Assembly (NCBI GenBank): GCA_034002905.1
Contig: JAVEZQ010000003.1
Location: 62,001 to 126,000, forward strand
Reading direction: 5' to 3'
Length of the DNA: 64,000 bases
DNA from: UBA8914 sp034002905
GTDB lineage: Bacteria; Pseudomonadota; Alphaproteobacteria; UBA9219
Below, in pieces: positions 26,661 through 34,912 of this stretch. The notes under the pieces were generated by a model. It ran no database searches. It saw only the letters and a list, made by a program, of their open reading frames with translations, and was not told the origin of the DNA. Position numbers and translations under genes: made by a program. Each line of letters opens with the position of its first letter. Position 1 is the first letter of the stretch.

Positions 26661-27533
26661 TCAGAATCCGGCGCGCATCCAAGAACAAATATGCCGCGTA
26701 AGGAGCGTCTCGTTCATCGTATAAAAATGAAAGTGTGACACGCCATGTTCAACAAGGCGCGTGATCTGGTGCGACAGCACATTCATCGCCAGCAGATGAT
26801 GATCAAGGCTACCAGCCTCAACTCCTTCAAACATCGTATGCAAAAAGGCAGGCACGTGGGCGTTGCATCGATCGGCCATTTCGCACATTTTAGAAAAATT
26901 GATAATGGGTAAAAGGCCCGGCACAATGGGAACCATGATCCCGTTCTTTTCAACCTTGTCTCGCCAGCGCAGGAACACTTCAGGATCAAAGAAAAACTGC
27001 GTTAAAACACCCGAAGCACCGGCATCAACCTTGCGCTTCAAATGCTCGATATCGAAATTCTCCGACGGCGATTCAGGATGCGTTTCTGGATAACCCGCAA
27101 CATAAATCGAAGCCTGCGGATAACGGGCCTTCACCCCCGCAATAAAATCATAGGTCATCGGGAATCCCTGCGGATGCGGTTCATAGGGATTTCCCGGTCC
27201 GATCATATCCCCGCGCAGGGCGACAATATGCCGCACGCCGTCGGCCCAAAGCTTGTCGAGCGTCTCATACACCTGCGCTTGTGAACGGTTGGCGCAGGTC
27301 ATGTGCGCCGCAATGGGGATATCCGTGCGTTTGCGGATTTGCCGGATCACCTGCCGCAGCTTTTCTTCGCTTTCGGGTGTGCCCGTTGCGCCAAAGGTCA
27401 CCGTAATGGCAGCCGGATCGACGGCCAGATAGGCCTCGATCGTTTCCATTAGATGTTGCTCGCCCTTCTCCGTTTTTGGCGGAAAAACTTCCAAAGAAAA
27501 GGAAAGATCCGACGGAATAAAGCGATCCCCCAT
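26661..27533 (-). CDS. metF: 5,10-methylenetetrahydrofolate reductase MetF
   Basis: The 290-aa flavoenzyme makes 5-methyl-THF, the methyl donor for methionine synthesis. Motifs are SLEVFPPKTEKGE (with the catalytic glutamate), TVTFGATGTPE, AHMTCANRS, VALRGDMIGPG, and the C-terminal FHFYTMNE. ATG 27533 overlaps the metE stop (TGATG) and matches the family N-terminus, so the longer frame inside metE is rejected. The metE-metF order gives producer and user of methyl-THF from one transcript. Confidence 0.95.
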   Translation of the reverse strand: MGDRFIPSDLSFSLEVFPPKTEKGEQHLMETIEAYLAVDPAAITVTFGATGTPESEEKLRQVIRQIRKRTDIPIAAHMTCANRSQAQVYETLDKLWADGVRHIVALRGDMIGPGNPYEPHPQGFPMTYDFIAGVKARYPQASIYVAGYPETHPESPSENFDIEHLKRKVDAGASGVLTQFFFDPEVFLRWRDKVEKNGIMVPIVPGLLPIINFSKMCEMADRCNAHVPAFLHTMFEGVEAGSLDHHLLAMNVLSHQITRLVEHGVSHFHFYTMNETLLTRHICSWMRAGF

Positions 27534-29830
27534 CAAGCCCCCTTGGCGGCATAGCGTTCGCGAAGATGACGCGCCGCGCTGACCATACAGGAAAGCGAGG
27601 CCTTGACCTCCGGCCAGTCGCGCGTCTTGAGCCCGCAATCGGGATTGATCCAGATTTGCCACGGCTCCAGCCTTTGGCAAGCCTTTTCGATCAAACTCAG
27701 GATTTCATCCTCCGGCGGCACGCGCGGGCTATGAATATCATAAACACCGGGCCCGATCTCGTTCGGATATTTAAAGGTCACAAAGGCATCCAGCAATTCC
27801 ATCTGCGAGCGGCTTGTTTCGATCGAAATCACGTCGGCATCCAGATCTTTGATCGCTGTGATGATGTTATTAAAGTCCGAATAGCACATATGCGTGTGAA
27901 TTTGCGTTTCATCCTTCACGCCCGTGGATGCCATCCGAAAGGCCTGTATCGCCCAGTCGAAATAGGCTTGGTGCTCCTTGCGCCTTAACGGCAAACCTTC
28001 GCGGAAAGCGGGCTCGTCAATCTGGATAATCGAAATTCCCGCGCTTTCAAGGTCAAGCACCTCATCCTGCAGAGACAAGGCAATCTGGTGCGCTGTCACA
28101 CTACGCGGCTGATCGTCGCGAACAAACGACCATTGCAAAATGGTCACCGGCCCCGTCAACATGCCTTTGACAGGTTTTGCGCTCAAACTTTGGGCATAGC
28201 GCGCAAGGTCAACGGTCATCGGCTCAGGCCGCAAAACATCCCCATAGATAATTGGCGGCTTGACCCCGCGTGTCCCATAAGACTGGACCCAGCCATTTTC
28301 GGTAAAGGCAAAGCCGTGCAACTTTTCACCGAAGAACTCGACCATATCATTACGTTCGAACTCGCCATGAACGAGCACATCAAGGCCGATTTCATCCTGC
28401 CATTTCACGCAAGCGGCAATCTGATCCCTGACAAAGGCGTCATAGGCCGCATCCGTCATCTTTTGCGCACGCCAAGAGGCACGGTTCTTGCGCACTTCTT
28501 CCGTTTGGGGAAAAGAGCCAATCGTTGTCGTCGGGAACAAGGGCAGCTTGTATGTCGCAACCTGAAGCTTCCGGCGCTCGGCAAAGGGTGTCGCACGTCC
28601 GGCAGCGGAAAGGGGCTGTTCCCGCAAGCGCTCGCCTACCGATGGCTCATGAATGAGTTTGGACAACTTGCGTCCTTCAGTGGCTTGGGTCGAACAAACC
28701 AACGCACCGTAAATCTTTTGCCGTCCTTCGTTAAGGGCACAGGCAAGCGCGGCAACTTCCTCGGCTTTCTGCTTGGCAAAAGCCATCCAGCTTTTCAACT
28801 GCGCGCCTAGCTTGATCTCGGCATCCAAATCATAAGGCACATGCAAAAGGGAACAGGACGTCGTGACCCAAACCCGATGATTGCCAAGCTGTTTAGCGGC
28901 ATACTCCAGCTTCTGCAGAGATTTTTCCATATTGTTGCGCCAGATATTGCGTCCATCGACGACGCCCAGTGCAAGGATCATGGACTCCGGCACCGCCGCC
29001 AGCACATCATTCATTTGTCCCTCTCCAGCAACCAGATCGATGTGCAGCGCATCGATAGGGAGCGACGCCGCAAGGGCAAGATTATCATCAAGTCTGCCAA
29101 AAGGTGTCGTGACAAAGAACTTAAGCTTACTTCCCGCACGCAAGGCGGCATAGGCTTTCTCATACGCCTCTTTTTGGTGGATATCGAGATCAGTGACAAG
29201 GCACGGCTCGTCCAGCTGTACCCATGCCGCGCCCGCTTCCTCAAGTTTCTTGAGCACCTCAACATAGGCAGGCAACAACGCGTCCAGATACCCAAGGGGC
29301 GAGCTACCATCGCGACTTTTGCCCAACAGCAAATACGTCATCGGCCCGACCAAAACAGGACGCGCTGCAGCTCCGGTGGCCCGCATTTCCTGAAAAGCAT
29401 CGACGGGCTTGTTGGAACAGCATTTGAAAACCTGTCCGGTTTCAAACTCCGGCACGATGTAATGATAATTCGTGTCGAACCATTTCGTCATCTCACACGC
29501 CGGAACATCGGCGCCGCTATGCTGTGCGCCACGCGCCATCGCGAAATAGGTATCCAGATCAACTTTGTTCCCCGCCCAGCCGTAACGCGAAGGCACAACA
29601 CCCAGCAAGGCGGACATGTCCAGCATCTGGTCGTAAAACGAAAAGTCGTTGCACGGGAACATATCGATCCCAGCTTGTTTTTGCGTGTCTCGATTATATT
29701 CACGCATCTGCAGTCCGGTTTTCAGCAGATCGGATAAAGAACCTTCCTGACGCCAATAGCGTTCTGTCGCGAATTTCAACTCGCGGTGGGGGCCAAGTCT
29801 CGGATACCCCAACAATGTCGATTGAGCCAT
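27533..29830 (-). CDS. metE: Cobalamin-independent methionine synthase MetE
   Basis: The 765-aa enzyme transfers the methyl of 5-methyl-THF(Glu)n to homocysteine. The N-terminal barrel has LGYPRLGPHRELKFA, and the C-terminal catalytic barrel has TTTIGSFPQTEEVR, LVHGEFERNDMVEFF, IQIDEPAFREGLPLR, HTHMCYSDFN and NPDCGLKTR, which together supply the zinc ligands His, Cys, Glu and Cys. Full family length. GGTGAGG lies just before the ATG. The promoter and palindrome at 29884-29918 probably control it together with metF. Confidence 0.97.
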   Translation of the reverse strand: MAQSTLLGYPRLGPHRELKFATERYWRQEGSLSDLLKTGLQMREYNRDTQKQAGIDMFPCNDFSFYDQMLDMSALLGVVPSRYGWAGNKVDLDTYFAMARGAQHSGADVPACEMTKWFDTNYHYIVPEFETGQVFKCCSNKPVDAFQEMRATGAAARPVLVGPMTYLLLGKSRDGSSPLGYLDALLPAYVEVLKKLEEAGAAWVQLDEPCLVTDLDIHQKEAYEKAYAALRAGSKLKFFVTTPFGRLDDNLALAASLPIDALHIDLVAGEGQMNDVLAAVPESMILALGVVDGRNIWRNNMEKSLQKLEYAAKQLGNHRVWVTTSCSLLHVPYDLDAEIKLGAQLKSWMAFAKQKAEEVAALACALNEGRQKIYGALVCSTQATEGRKLSKLIHEPSVGERLREQPLSAAGRATPFAERRKLQVATYKLPLFPTTTIGSFPQTEEVRKNRASWRAQKMTDAAYDAFVRDQIAACVKWQDEIGLDVLVHGEFERNDMVEFFGEKLHGFAFTENGWVQSYGTRGVKPPIIYGDVLRPEPMTVDLARYAQSLSAKPVKGMLTGPVTILQWSFVRDDQPRSVTAHQIALSLQDEVLDLESAGISIIQIDEPAFREGLPLRRKEHQAYFDWAIQAFRMASTGVKDETQIHTHMCYSDFNNIITAIKDLDADVISIETSRSQMELLDAFVTFKYPNEIGPGVYDIHSPRVPPEDEILSLIEKACQRLEPWQIWINPDCGLKTRDWPEVKASLSCMVSAARHLRERYAAKGA

Positions 29831-29883
29831 AACCTCACCTTTTTTCTTCTTCTATCATTGGTGGATAGCATCATAAGATGAAG

Positions 29884-29918
29884 ATAATATTGCTGCTGAT
29901 ATCCCTTGCCTAGGCAAG
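29884..29918 (-). promoter_or_regulatory. metE promoter with 14-bp palindromic operator candidate
   Basis: On the minus strand TAGGCA (29912-29907) and TATTAT (29889-29884) form -35 and -10 elements 17 bases apart. The perfect palindrome CTTGCCTAGGCAAG (29905-29918) covers the -35 element, the position expected of a repressor site. The regulator is unknown; MetR, SahR or another methionine-cycle regulator are candidates by context only. There is no room for a cobalamin riboswitch. Confidence 0.4.
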
Positions 29919-29946
29919 TCCAATCTGCGTCAAACCGCAATAATTC

Positions 29947-30714
29947 TTAGCCGCCCTGCGCCTCGATAAACGTCTTGAGCTTATGTGCCTCGGCAAAGAA
30001 AGCCTCGCGAACCGGACGGCAATAGGGGTTGTCGCGCATGATGGCAAGGAACAAATCCTCGGTATCTAATCTTACAATATCAATGGATTGCAGGAACAAG
30101 TTATAGTTGGGCGTCATCATGCGGCGTGGCAACGGTTCCATGTTGATCAAAACCTGCGAGATCAAGTGGGGCAAGCCTTGGACATAGGCCAGCTCCCGAT
30201 CATGCTCATCGGGTGTGGATTCCATGGTTTCGATTCCAAAATGTTCGGACAAGAAAGACGTAATCTTGGTCGCCCGCTCCTGCACTTTCGGGCCGCGCAG
30301 GGGACACAATACAACTTTCAGCCCCTTGGTTCCGTTCTTGGCAGCCCCCAGTGGCCCAAAGAGCGGATGCGTACAAATCACATCAACAGAAGGCGGCAAG
30401 TGCGTGTCCATCCACTGAGAAGGATAGACTTTGACCGAGCCGACATCCATCACCAACGCCCCCGGCTTGACGCTGTCTTTGATCTCGATAAGCACCTCTT
30501 CCATCTTGGGCACCGGCACAGCCAGAACGACAACATCCGCCTGCTTTACCGTTTCCTTCAGGCTCGCCACGGGAATATTGTGTTCGGCGGCAAAAGCGGC
30601 AGCCTGAGGGGCCGGATCGCTTGCAACGATCGTGACATAAGGCGACAGATGCTTGACCATTAATTGCCCGAAAGCCCCAAGGCCCAATATCGCCAAAGTT
30701 TTCTTCTCGCTCAT
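29947..30714 (-). CDS. tyrA: Prephenate (arogenate) dehydrogenase
   Basis: The 255-aa protein has an N-terminal dinucleotide-binding domain (LGLGAFGQLMVKHL) and the family segments DVGSVK, THPLFGP and PNYNLFLQSIDIV. It oxidises prephenate or arogenate on the way to tyrosine. The length suggests a catalytic core without an ACT domain. ATG 30714 follows AGGAGCG; an upstream nine-codon extension lacks support. It lies downstream of the chorismate mutase gene on the same strand, giving consecutive pathway steps. The substrate preference cannot be read from the sequence. Confidence 0.85.
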   Translation of the reverse strand: MSEKKTLAILGLGAFGQLMVKHLSPYVTIVASDPAPQAAAFAAEHNIPVASLKETVKQADVVVLAVPVPKMEEVLIEIKDSVKPGALVMDVGSVKVYPSQWMDTHLPPSVDVICTHPLFGPLGAAKNGTKGLKVVLCPLRGPKVQERATKITSFLSEHFGIETMESTPDEHDRELAYVQGLPHLISQVLINMEPLPRRMMTPNYNLFLQSIDIVRLDTEDLFLAIMRDNPYCRPVREAFFAEAHKLKTFIEAQGG

Positions 30715-30806
30715 GCTACGCTCCTGATCATAGTTCCACACAAAAAGCGCCCTTCTTCCTTTTGTCGAAAGGCGCTTTCAAAAAACGATATCTTGCTTTC
30801 TTGAGG

Positions 30807-31715
30807 TTACGCTTTCCGTCCGCTTTTCAAGGGAACTGGATAACCGCCCAAGGGGCTAAGGTGTTTCAGGCGACTGCCCATCATGGCCTTGATCCGGCCC
30901 AAACGGGTGTCGTTACGCCCCACGTACCCCTCGACTTCTGCATAATAGGCTGTCGGCGAGGCTGAACTACGCCCCAGCGACTTGCTGGCAAAAACGCGAA
31001 CCTTGTAGCCTGCCTTGCTGAACAAACGCTTCATCTCGGCCTCTGGGACATGCTCGCAATGGAGCGCCAGCATGCTCCGATCATCACCCGTCAGTTCAGG
31101 ATAAACGGGGCCAATCACAAGACCGGTCGGCAGGCTATTGCGTGCATTGGATCGGCCGGGCTTGAGAACCTCGAACGGCACGGAATGGAATACCGTAATC
31201 TCGTTCTTTTTATCAGCCAGCAAGACCGGCCACCACGGTTCCTTTTCCCCATCGACGGGCGGCGGCACAATAGCGGCCGAAATCTTTTTGTCCTGAAGCG
31301 CCTTGATCGCGGCGGCGGCCGATTTCATGGGGACAAGCGGCGTATGCGAGCCAAAATGGTCACGGGCGACGTCCCACAAATCCTCCCCTTTGTCGGGAAC
31401 AAAAACCCCGACTTTAAAGGTCGGATTCTCGGACAGTAAAGAGTCGGAAATAATCTCGCGCCATACGCGGGACACCATTCCTGCGGGCAGATGGCCCTGT
31501 GGGCGGGCAGCGTGGGCGCGCAAAATCTGGGCTTCACGACCAGGGCGAATAAAGGTTTTTTGCTTGGACTTGGTCTTGATATCACGAGCCTGAACGATCA
31601 TCTCGGCCCGACGCAGGAGAAGCTCATGCATGGCAGCATCAATCTGGTCGATCTGGGCACGCACCTCGGCCATCAGGTGATCAATGTTTTCGACCGGTGC
31701 TTTTTTCATGGTCAT
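30807..31715 (-). CDS. Chorismate mutase with degenerate prephenate-dehydratase-like domain
   Basis: The first 95 residues of this 302-aa protein are an AroQ-type chorismate mutase helix bundle (RAQIDQIDAAMHELLLRRAEM, then KQKTFIRPGREAQIL). The remaining 200 residues look like the periplasmic-binding-type fold of prephenate dehydratase (KVGVFVPDKGEDLWDVARDHF and KKISAAIVPPP), but the catalytic TRF motif is absent (NSLPTGLVIG in that place). So it likely makes prephenate but not phenylpyruvate. The start is uncertain: GTG 31760, ATG 31715 and ATG 31709 are possible and none has a strong ribosome site. Its product would feed TyrA just downstream. A hisC-like aminotransferase often found between them in relatives is absent. 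Confidence 0.75.
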   Translation of the reverse strand: MTMKKAPVENIDHLMAEVRAQIDQIDAAMHELLLRRAEMIVQARDIKTKSKQKTFIRPGREAQILRAHAARPQGHLPAGMVSRVWREIISDSLLSENPTFKVGVFVPDKGEDLWDVARDHFGSHTPLVPMKSAAAAIKALQDKKISAAIVPPPVDGEKEPWWPVLLADKKNEITVFHSVPFEVLKPGRSNARNSLPTGLVIGPVYPELTGDDRSMLALHCEHVPEAEMKRLFSKAGYKVRVFASKSLGRSSASPTAYYAEVEGYVGRNDTRLGRIKAMMGSRLKHLSPLGGYPVPLKSGRKA

Positions 31716-31796
31716 AGCAAAATCCAACTTTTCAAGGGTTTTCTGCCCTTCAAGGGCCACTCAAACTACATGACTTTGGCGCAAAAGCCAACCCCT

Positions 31797-32567
31797 TTAC
31801 CCTCTTTGCCCCATACGGACTGTCGGGATGGGCGTTGTCGGCAACGGCAAGGGCAAGACAAGGCGACGGTTCCAAGGCCTTGGATTGATCAGGGCTGGCG
31901 ACAAAACCTGCTTACTGGCCTGAACGATCAAAACGCCACCAAACCCGCCGAAAGGCAACCGTCCGCCTAGGGCTTCAACCCGTCGCCACAGCCCCGGAGC
32001 AAAGCTTAGGCACAGGTGGGACAGGCGCGGCGCCATAACTAAAGCTTTAGTTAAACGTTCAACAAGAAACCCTTGTTCTTTAAACAAACTTTTTGCCTGA
32101 ACCGAGGAGTAAGGACGCCCTGTTCCAAAGGGTGTTTCCTCCTGATCCGCCCAACCGCCCAGTCGATTGGGAATGATCACCACCATTTGGCCGCTGGGTT
32201 TGAGGATACGCCAGACCTCCTGCAGCATGGCCTCTGGATTGGGAGCATTTTCCAAAGCATGTAGGAGAAGCACGCGATCCACCGACTCATCCGGTAACGG
32301 CATATGAGCCATATCGGCAAGACACGCCATATTAGGACCCTCACGCGGCCAATAGGCAACGCCCTGCCCATCCGGCATCAGGGCGATCAGGCGCTCGGCC
32401 TTGTCCAGCCATGGCCGAAGAAGCGGCGTGGCGTACCCAAGCGCGACGACGACATCCCCACGCACGGTCGGCCACAGGGTCGCCAGCTTTTCGCGCAAGA
32501 GCCGTCGAACCATTCGCCCCAAAGGGGAAATGTAAAATTCCCGTAAATCGACGACGTCCAGCCCCAT
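31797..32567 (-). CDS. SAM-dependent methyltransferase (type 11 fold)
   Basis: The 256-aa protein has a class I methyltransferase core in a reduced form: VVALGYATPLLRPWL at the motif I position, then ADMAHMPLPDESVDRVLLLHALENAPNP (motifs II and III), EVWRILKPSGQMVVIIPN after it. The motif I glycines are less complete than usual. It fits the methyltransferase often found next to gloB in alphaproteobacteria. Substrate unknown. ATG 32567 has AAGGA upstream; an 18-codon extension to 32621 is less likely. Divergent from gloB. Confidence 0.75.
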   Translation of the reverse strand: MGLDVVDLREFYISPLGRMVRRLLREKLATLWPTVRGDVVVALGYATPLLRPWLDKAERLIALMPDGQGVAYWPREGPNMACLADMAHMPLPDESVDRVLLLHALENAPNPEAMLQEVWRILKPSGQMVVIIPNRLGGWADQEETPFGTGRPYSSVQAKSLFKEQGFLVERLTKALVMAPRLSHLCLSFAPGLWRRVEALGGRLPFGGFGGVLIVQASKQVLSPALINPRPWNRRLVLPLPLPTTPIPTVRMGQRG

Positions 32568-32680
32568 AAAACCTATTCCTTTGTCGATGTTTGGGGCCAT
32601 CCTACCCGACTTTTCCGGCAAACAAAAGATCGCCTGCGCGCATTAACCTCCTATTAGTACCCTTTTGGCATCCTGCCTGC

Positions 32681-33466
32681 ATGGGATTTTCAATCGACCT
32701 TCTTCCGGCTGCGGCCGATAACTACATCTACCTGATCAGCGACGTTGCGCTGGGTCTTGCCATGGTCGTTGACCCCGGCGATCCCGCGGTTGTCTGCGAA
32801 GCGCTGCAGAAAAAAAACCTGCATCTGGCGCTGATCCTGAACACGCATCATCACGGAGATCATACAGCGGGGAATCTTAAGCTCCAGCATGATTACGGGG
32901 CCCCTATTATCGGCCCCTCCAAAGAATCCCACCGGATCGAGGGGCTTTCGCGCGGCGTGGAGAAAGACGACATCATCACCTTCTCTGACCTGCGCGGTCA
33001 GGTGATCGAAACGCCGGGCCATACATCCGGTTCAATCTCCTTTTATTTCCCCGAGATTAAAGCCCTCTTCTGTGGCGATACAATGTTCTCTCTCGGCTGC
33101 GGACGCTTGTTTGAAGGCACCGCCGTCCAGATGTGGGAGTCACTCAAGACCCTGCGTGCTCTGCCCGATGACACAATGGTCTATTGTGGGCACGAATACA
33201 CCGAAAAGAACGCGACCTTCGCTTTGTCGCTCGACAAAAACAATGCCGACCTCAAGGCACGCGCCGAAGAGGTCACCAAACTCCGCAAAAAAGGGCTGCC
33301 GACCTTGCCCTCTTCGCTGGAGATGGAAAAGAAGACAAATCCTTTCCTGCGTGCTGATGATAAGAGTTTTCAGCTCGCCTTGGCGAAAGCCGGTGTTGCG
33401 ACGGATGCGGATGCCGCCGCCATCTTTGGTGCCCTGCGCGCCGCCAAAGACCGCTTTACCGCGTAA
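32681..33466 (+). CDS. gloB: Hydroxyacylglutathione hydrolase (glyoxalase II)
   Basis: The 261-aa metallo-beta-lactamase-fold enzyme hydrolyses S-lactoylglutathione in methylglyoxal detoxification. The metal motif THxHxDH is THHHGDH (His56, His58, Asp60, His61). Other ligands are in ETPGHTSGSISF, FCGDTMFSLGCGRLFEG and YCGHEYT. The C-terminal glutathione-binding tail with TNPFLRADD is typical of type II glyoxalases. No clear Shine-Dalgarno precedes ATG 32681, so initiation may be leaderless or weak. It is followed by a long repeat-rich non-coding stretch. Confidence 0.93.
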   Translation: MGFSIDLLPAAADNYIYLISDVALGLAMVVDPGDPAVVCEALQKKNLHLALILNTHHHGDHTAGNLKLQHDYGAPIIGPSKESHRIEGLSRGVEKDDIITFSDLRGQVIETPGHTSGSISFYFPEIKALFCGDTMFSLGCGRLFEGTAVQMWESLKTLRALPDDTMVYCGHEYTEKNATFALSLDKNNADLKARAEEVTKLRKKGLPTLPSSLEMEKKTNPFLRADDKSFQLALAKAGVATDADAAAIFGALRAAKDRFTA

Positions 33467-33910
33467 ACCGCATTGCCGCTCAAACAACGCCCGGAATGGC
33501 GGTCCTCTGAAAAACAGGACCCAGTCGTAGAGTTCTTTGCCAGCACCAAACGCCCGCCTATTCGGAAGCACTCTATGGATTCTCGATCAAGTCGGGAATG
33601 ACTATGAATTTATAGCGTCGCCCTCTCTCCACCTCACATACCCTGTCACTCCCCCGACAATCTCCCCCTGACCACCCTCCCCTTGAGGGAGGGTCGAAAA
33701 AGTCACACAGACTTTTTCGGGGAGGGGTCAGGACCCAAGCGCTTCTGTGATCAGCAATCGTTCAGCCTTTCCACAAACGCCCAGCCCCCGTCTCTTTCCG
33801 CTGGCGTTGTATAGATTCCTGATCAAGGCGGGAATGACAGGCTCCTTTTCGAGACTGCTTCTAAATCTCGTCACTATGTCATCCCCGCGAAAGCGGGATC
33901 CACACATCCC
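33467..33910. repeat. Cluster of dispersed imperfect palindromic repeats (non-coding)
   Basis: No gene is supported here. Three copies of a short palindromic repeat family occur: 33577-33602 (core ATTCTCGATCAAGTCGGGAAT), 33811-33838 (core ATTCCTGATCAAGGCGGGAAT) and 33876-33905 (CCCCGCGAAAGCGGG core). A further element at 33667-33732 folds into stacked stems: CCTGACC with GGTCAGG, CCTCCCC with GGGGAGG, and CGAAAAAGT with ACTTTTTCG. A related copy lies at 38674-38700. Similar GGATTCCCG-type repeats are common between proteobacterial genes. Open frames reading through them (such as one with SRFRGDD) are artefacts. Confidence 0.7.
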
Positions 33911-33950
33911 CTGCGCTAAAGACATGCACCCGCCCCTTTCATCCATGCAC

Positions 33951-34021
33951 AAAAAAACCGCCACCCCTCGCGAAAGGATAAACGGTTTTCAAAGGCTGGC
34001 GTTTGGCCACACGCCGCCCTA
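33951..34021 (-). ncRNA. Possible small RNA with its own promoter and terminator
   Basis: On the minus strand TTGACC (34056-34051) and TATTGA (34033-34028) lie 17 bases apart. About 70 bases follow, with a GGCGT/ACGCC hairpin, then a second hairpin AAAACCG...CGGTTTT with an inner UCCUU/AGGGG stem, ending in seven U (33957-33951). No open frame fits and no minus-strand gene is near enough to own this terminator. The -10 match is weak (three of six). It could be a remnant terminator only. Confidence 0.3.
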
Positions 34022-34173
34022 GCAATGTCAATAGCACACCCCGCCCCTCTGGTCAAGGATTATTTTATTAACATAGCCTTTTTTGTTCTTCCATTTTAAC
34101 CATGATTCTTTTAATGGCCAATGATAGCCTGCTTCTTCCTATTTCTCAGGAAACGATTATCAAGGATGCTTTT

Positions 34174-34287
34174 ATGACCCGATCCCCAATGACTTCTTCC
34201 AAACGTTTGGGCAACCGTGCGCCTTCGATCCTCCCACCGATGCCTTATTATGAAAAGATCCGGCAAGAAACGCCCGCGCCTAAATAG
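34174..34287 (+). CDS. Possible small protein, 37 aa
   Basis: A short frame from ATG 34174 with AAGGA seven bases before it encodes a basic, Pro/Ser-rich peptide (RLGNRAPSILPPMPYYEKIR near its middle). A longer frame from 34102 is possible. No family is recognised. Coding is uncertain and rests on the ribosome site and the following small genes on the same strand. Confidence 0.25.
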   Translation: MTRSPMTSSKRLGNRAPSILPPMPYYEKIRQETPAPK

Positions 34288-34347
34288 GAGTTACACGAGA
34301 AGCGTGGTCAGAAACCAGAACCCTCATAATGTTTGAAAGGAACGATC

Positions 34348-34632
34348 ATGACTGAACAAGAAAAGAAGCCTATGAGTTTAAAAGAAAAAATGGCCCGTGA
34401 AGAAGAGATTCAGGATTGGGATGAATATATAGGAATGAAGTGCATTCGCACAGCAAGAGAAAGAGATGAGGCACAAGAACAGGGCAATCAGGATCTTGCA
34501 AAAAAACTAGATCAGGAATGGGAACAATGGGTTGATGTTAAAGATAAAGGATATTTCCATGCCGAAGAGACAGAGTTAGGCCGCGCCGCTCTTGCTCATA
34601 TCCGAGAAGTAAGACGAAAAATTGATAAATAG
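34348..34632 (+). CDS. Small highly charged helical protein, 94 aa, unknown
   Basis: ATG 34348 follows GAAAGGA with six-base spacing, a good ribosome site. The product is almost entirely charged and helix-forming (SLKEKMAREEEIQDWDEY, then ARERDEAQEQGNQDLAKKLD), with three tryptophans and no signal or membrane segment. It looks like a soluble coiled-coil or partner-binding protein. No family is recognised. The next small gene starts 20 bases after its stop, so the two may be co-transcribed. Codon use is AT-richer than in the dcw genes, which fits accessory DNA. Confidence 0.6.
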   Translation: MTEQEKKPMSLKEKMAREEEIQDWDEYIGMKCIRTARERDEAQEQGNQDLAKKLDQEWEQWVDVKDKGYFHAEETELGRAALAHIREVRRKIDK

Positions 34633-34652
34633 AAATTTAGGGGAAGTTTGTT

Positions 34653-34902
34653 ATGTCTGATTACTATGTATTTGGAACCCAGCCCCGATCAATCTGACAC
34701 TGATTGGGACATGCAATATGCAAACTACAGTGACCGCATTAAACCGCGCGCGATCAACGCCCGCTTTTGGGTTGAACCCCCCCTCTATGCCTTTTTCGAT
34801 CATGCGTGGGGCGAGAAGGAGTATGAGCCAACAACCGCTGATTTCTTCAGGCAGAACTGGAGCATTATCAGTGCGAATGCCGTTGGCGCAACCCTTGTAT
34901 AA
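34653..34902 (+). CDS. Small hypothetical protein interrupted by an apparent +1 frameshift at CCC-C
   Basis: ATG 34653 has the ribosome site GGGGAAG six bases upstream but its frame stops at TGA 34695-34697 after 14 codons. Skipping one base in the run CCCC (34683-34686) gives about 82 residues, starting MSDYYVFGTQPDQSDTD and continuing with RIKPRAINARFWVEPPLYAF and FFRQNWSII, which read as a real protein. The slip site is CCC followed by the often-rare codon CGA, a pattern prone to +1 slippage. The alternatives are a pseudogene, a sequencing error in the C-run, or a start at ATG 34666, which has no ribosome site. Confidence 0.45.
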
Positions 34903-34912
34903 GTGACGAGCG

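Noticed and set aside
28841..29737. 298-aa open frame on the plus strand
   Set aside because: It is antisense to metE, has no family-like motifs and results from codon bias of the true gene.
29831..29946. Cobalamin riboswitch before metE
   Set aside because: Only 116 bases separate tyrA and metE and no B12-box-like sequence or large fold is seen.
33728..33964. 78-aa minus-strand frame with SRFRGDD
   Set aside because: It reads through palindromic repeats; such peptides are a usual by-product of this repeat type.
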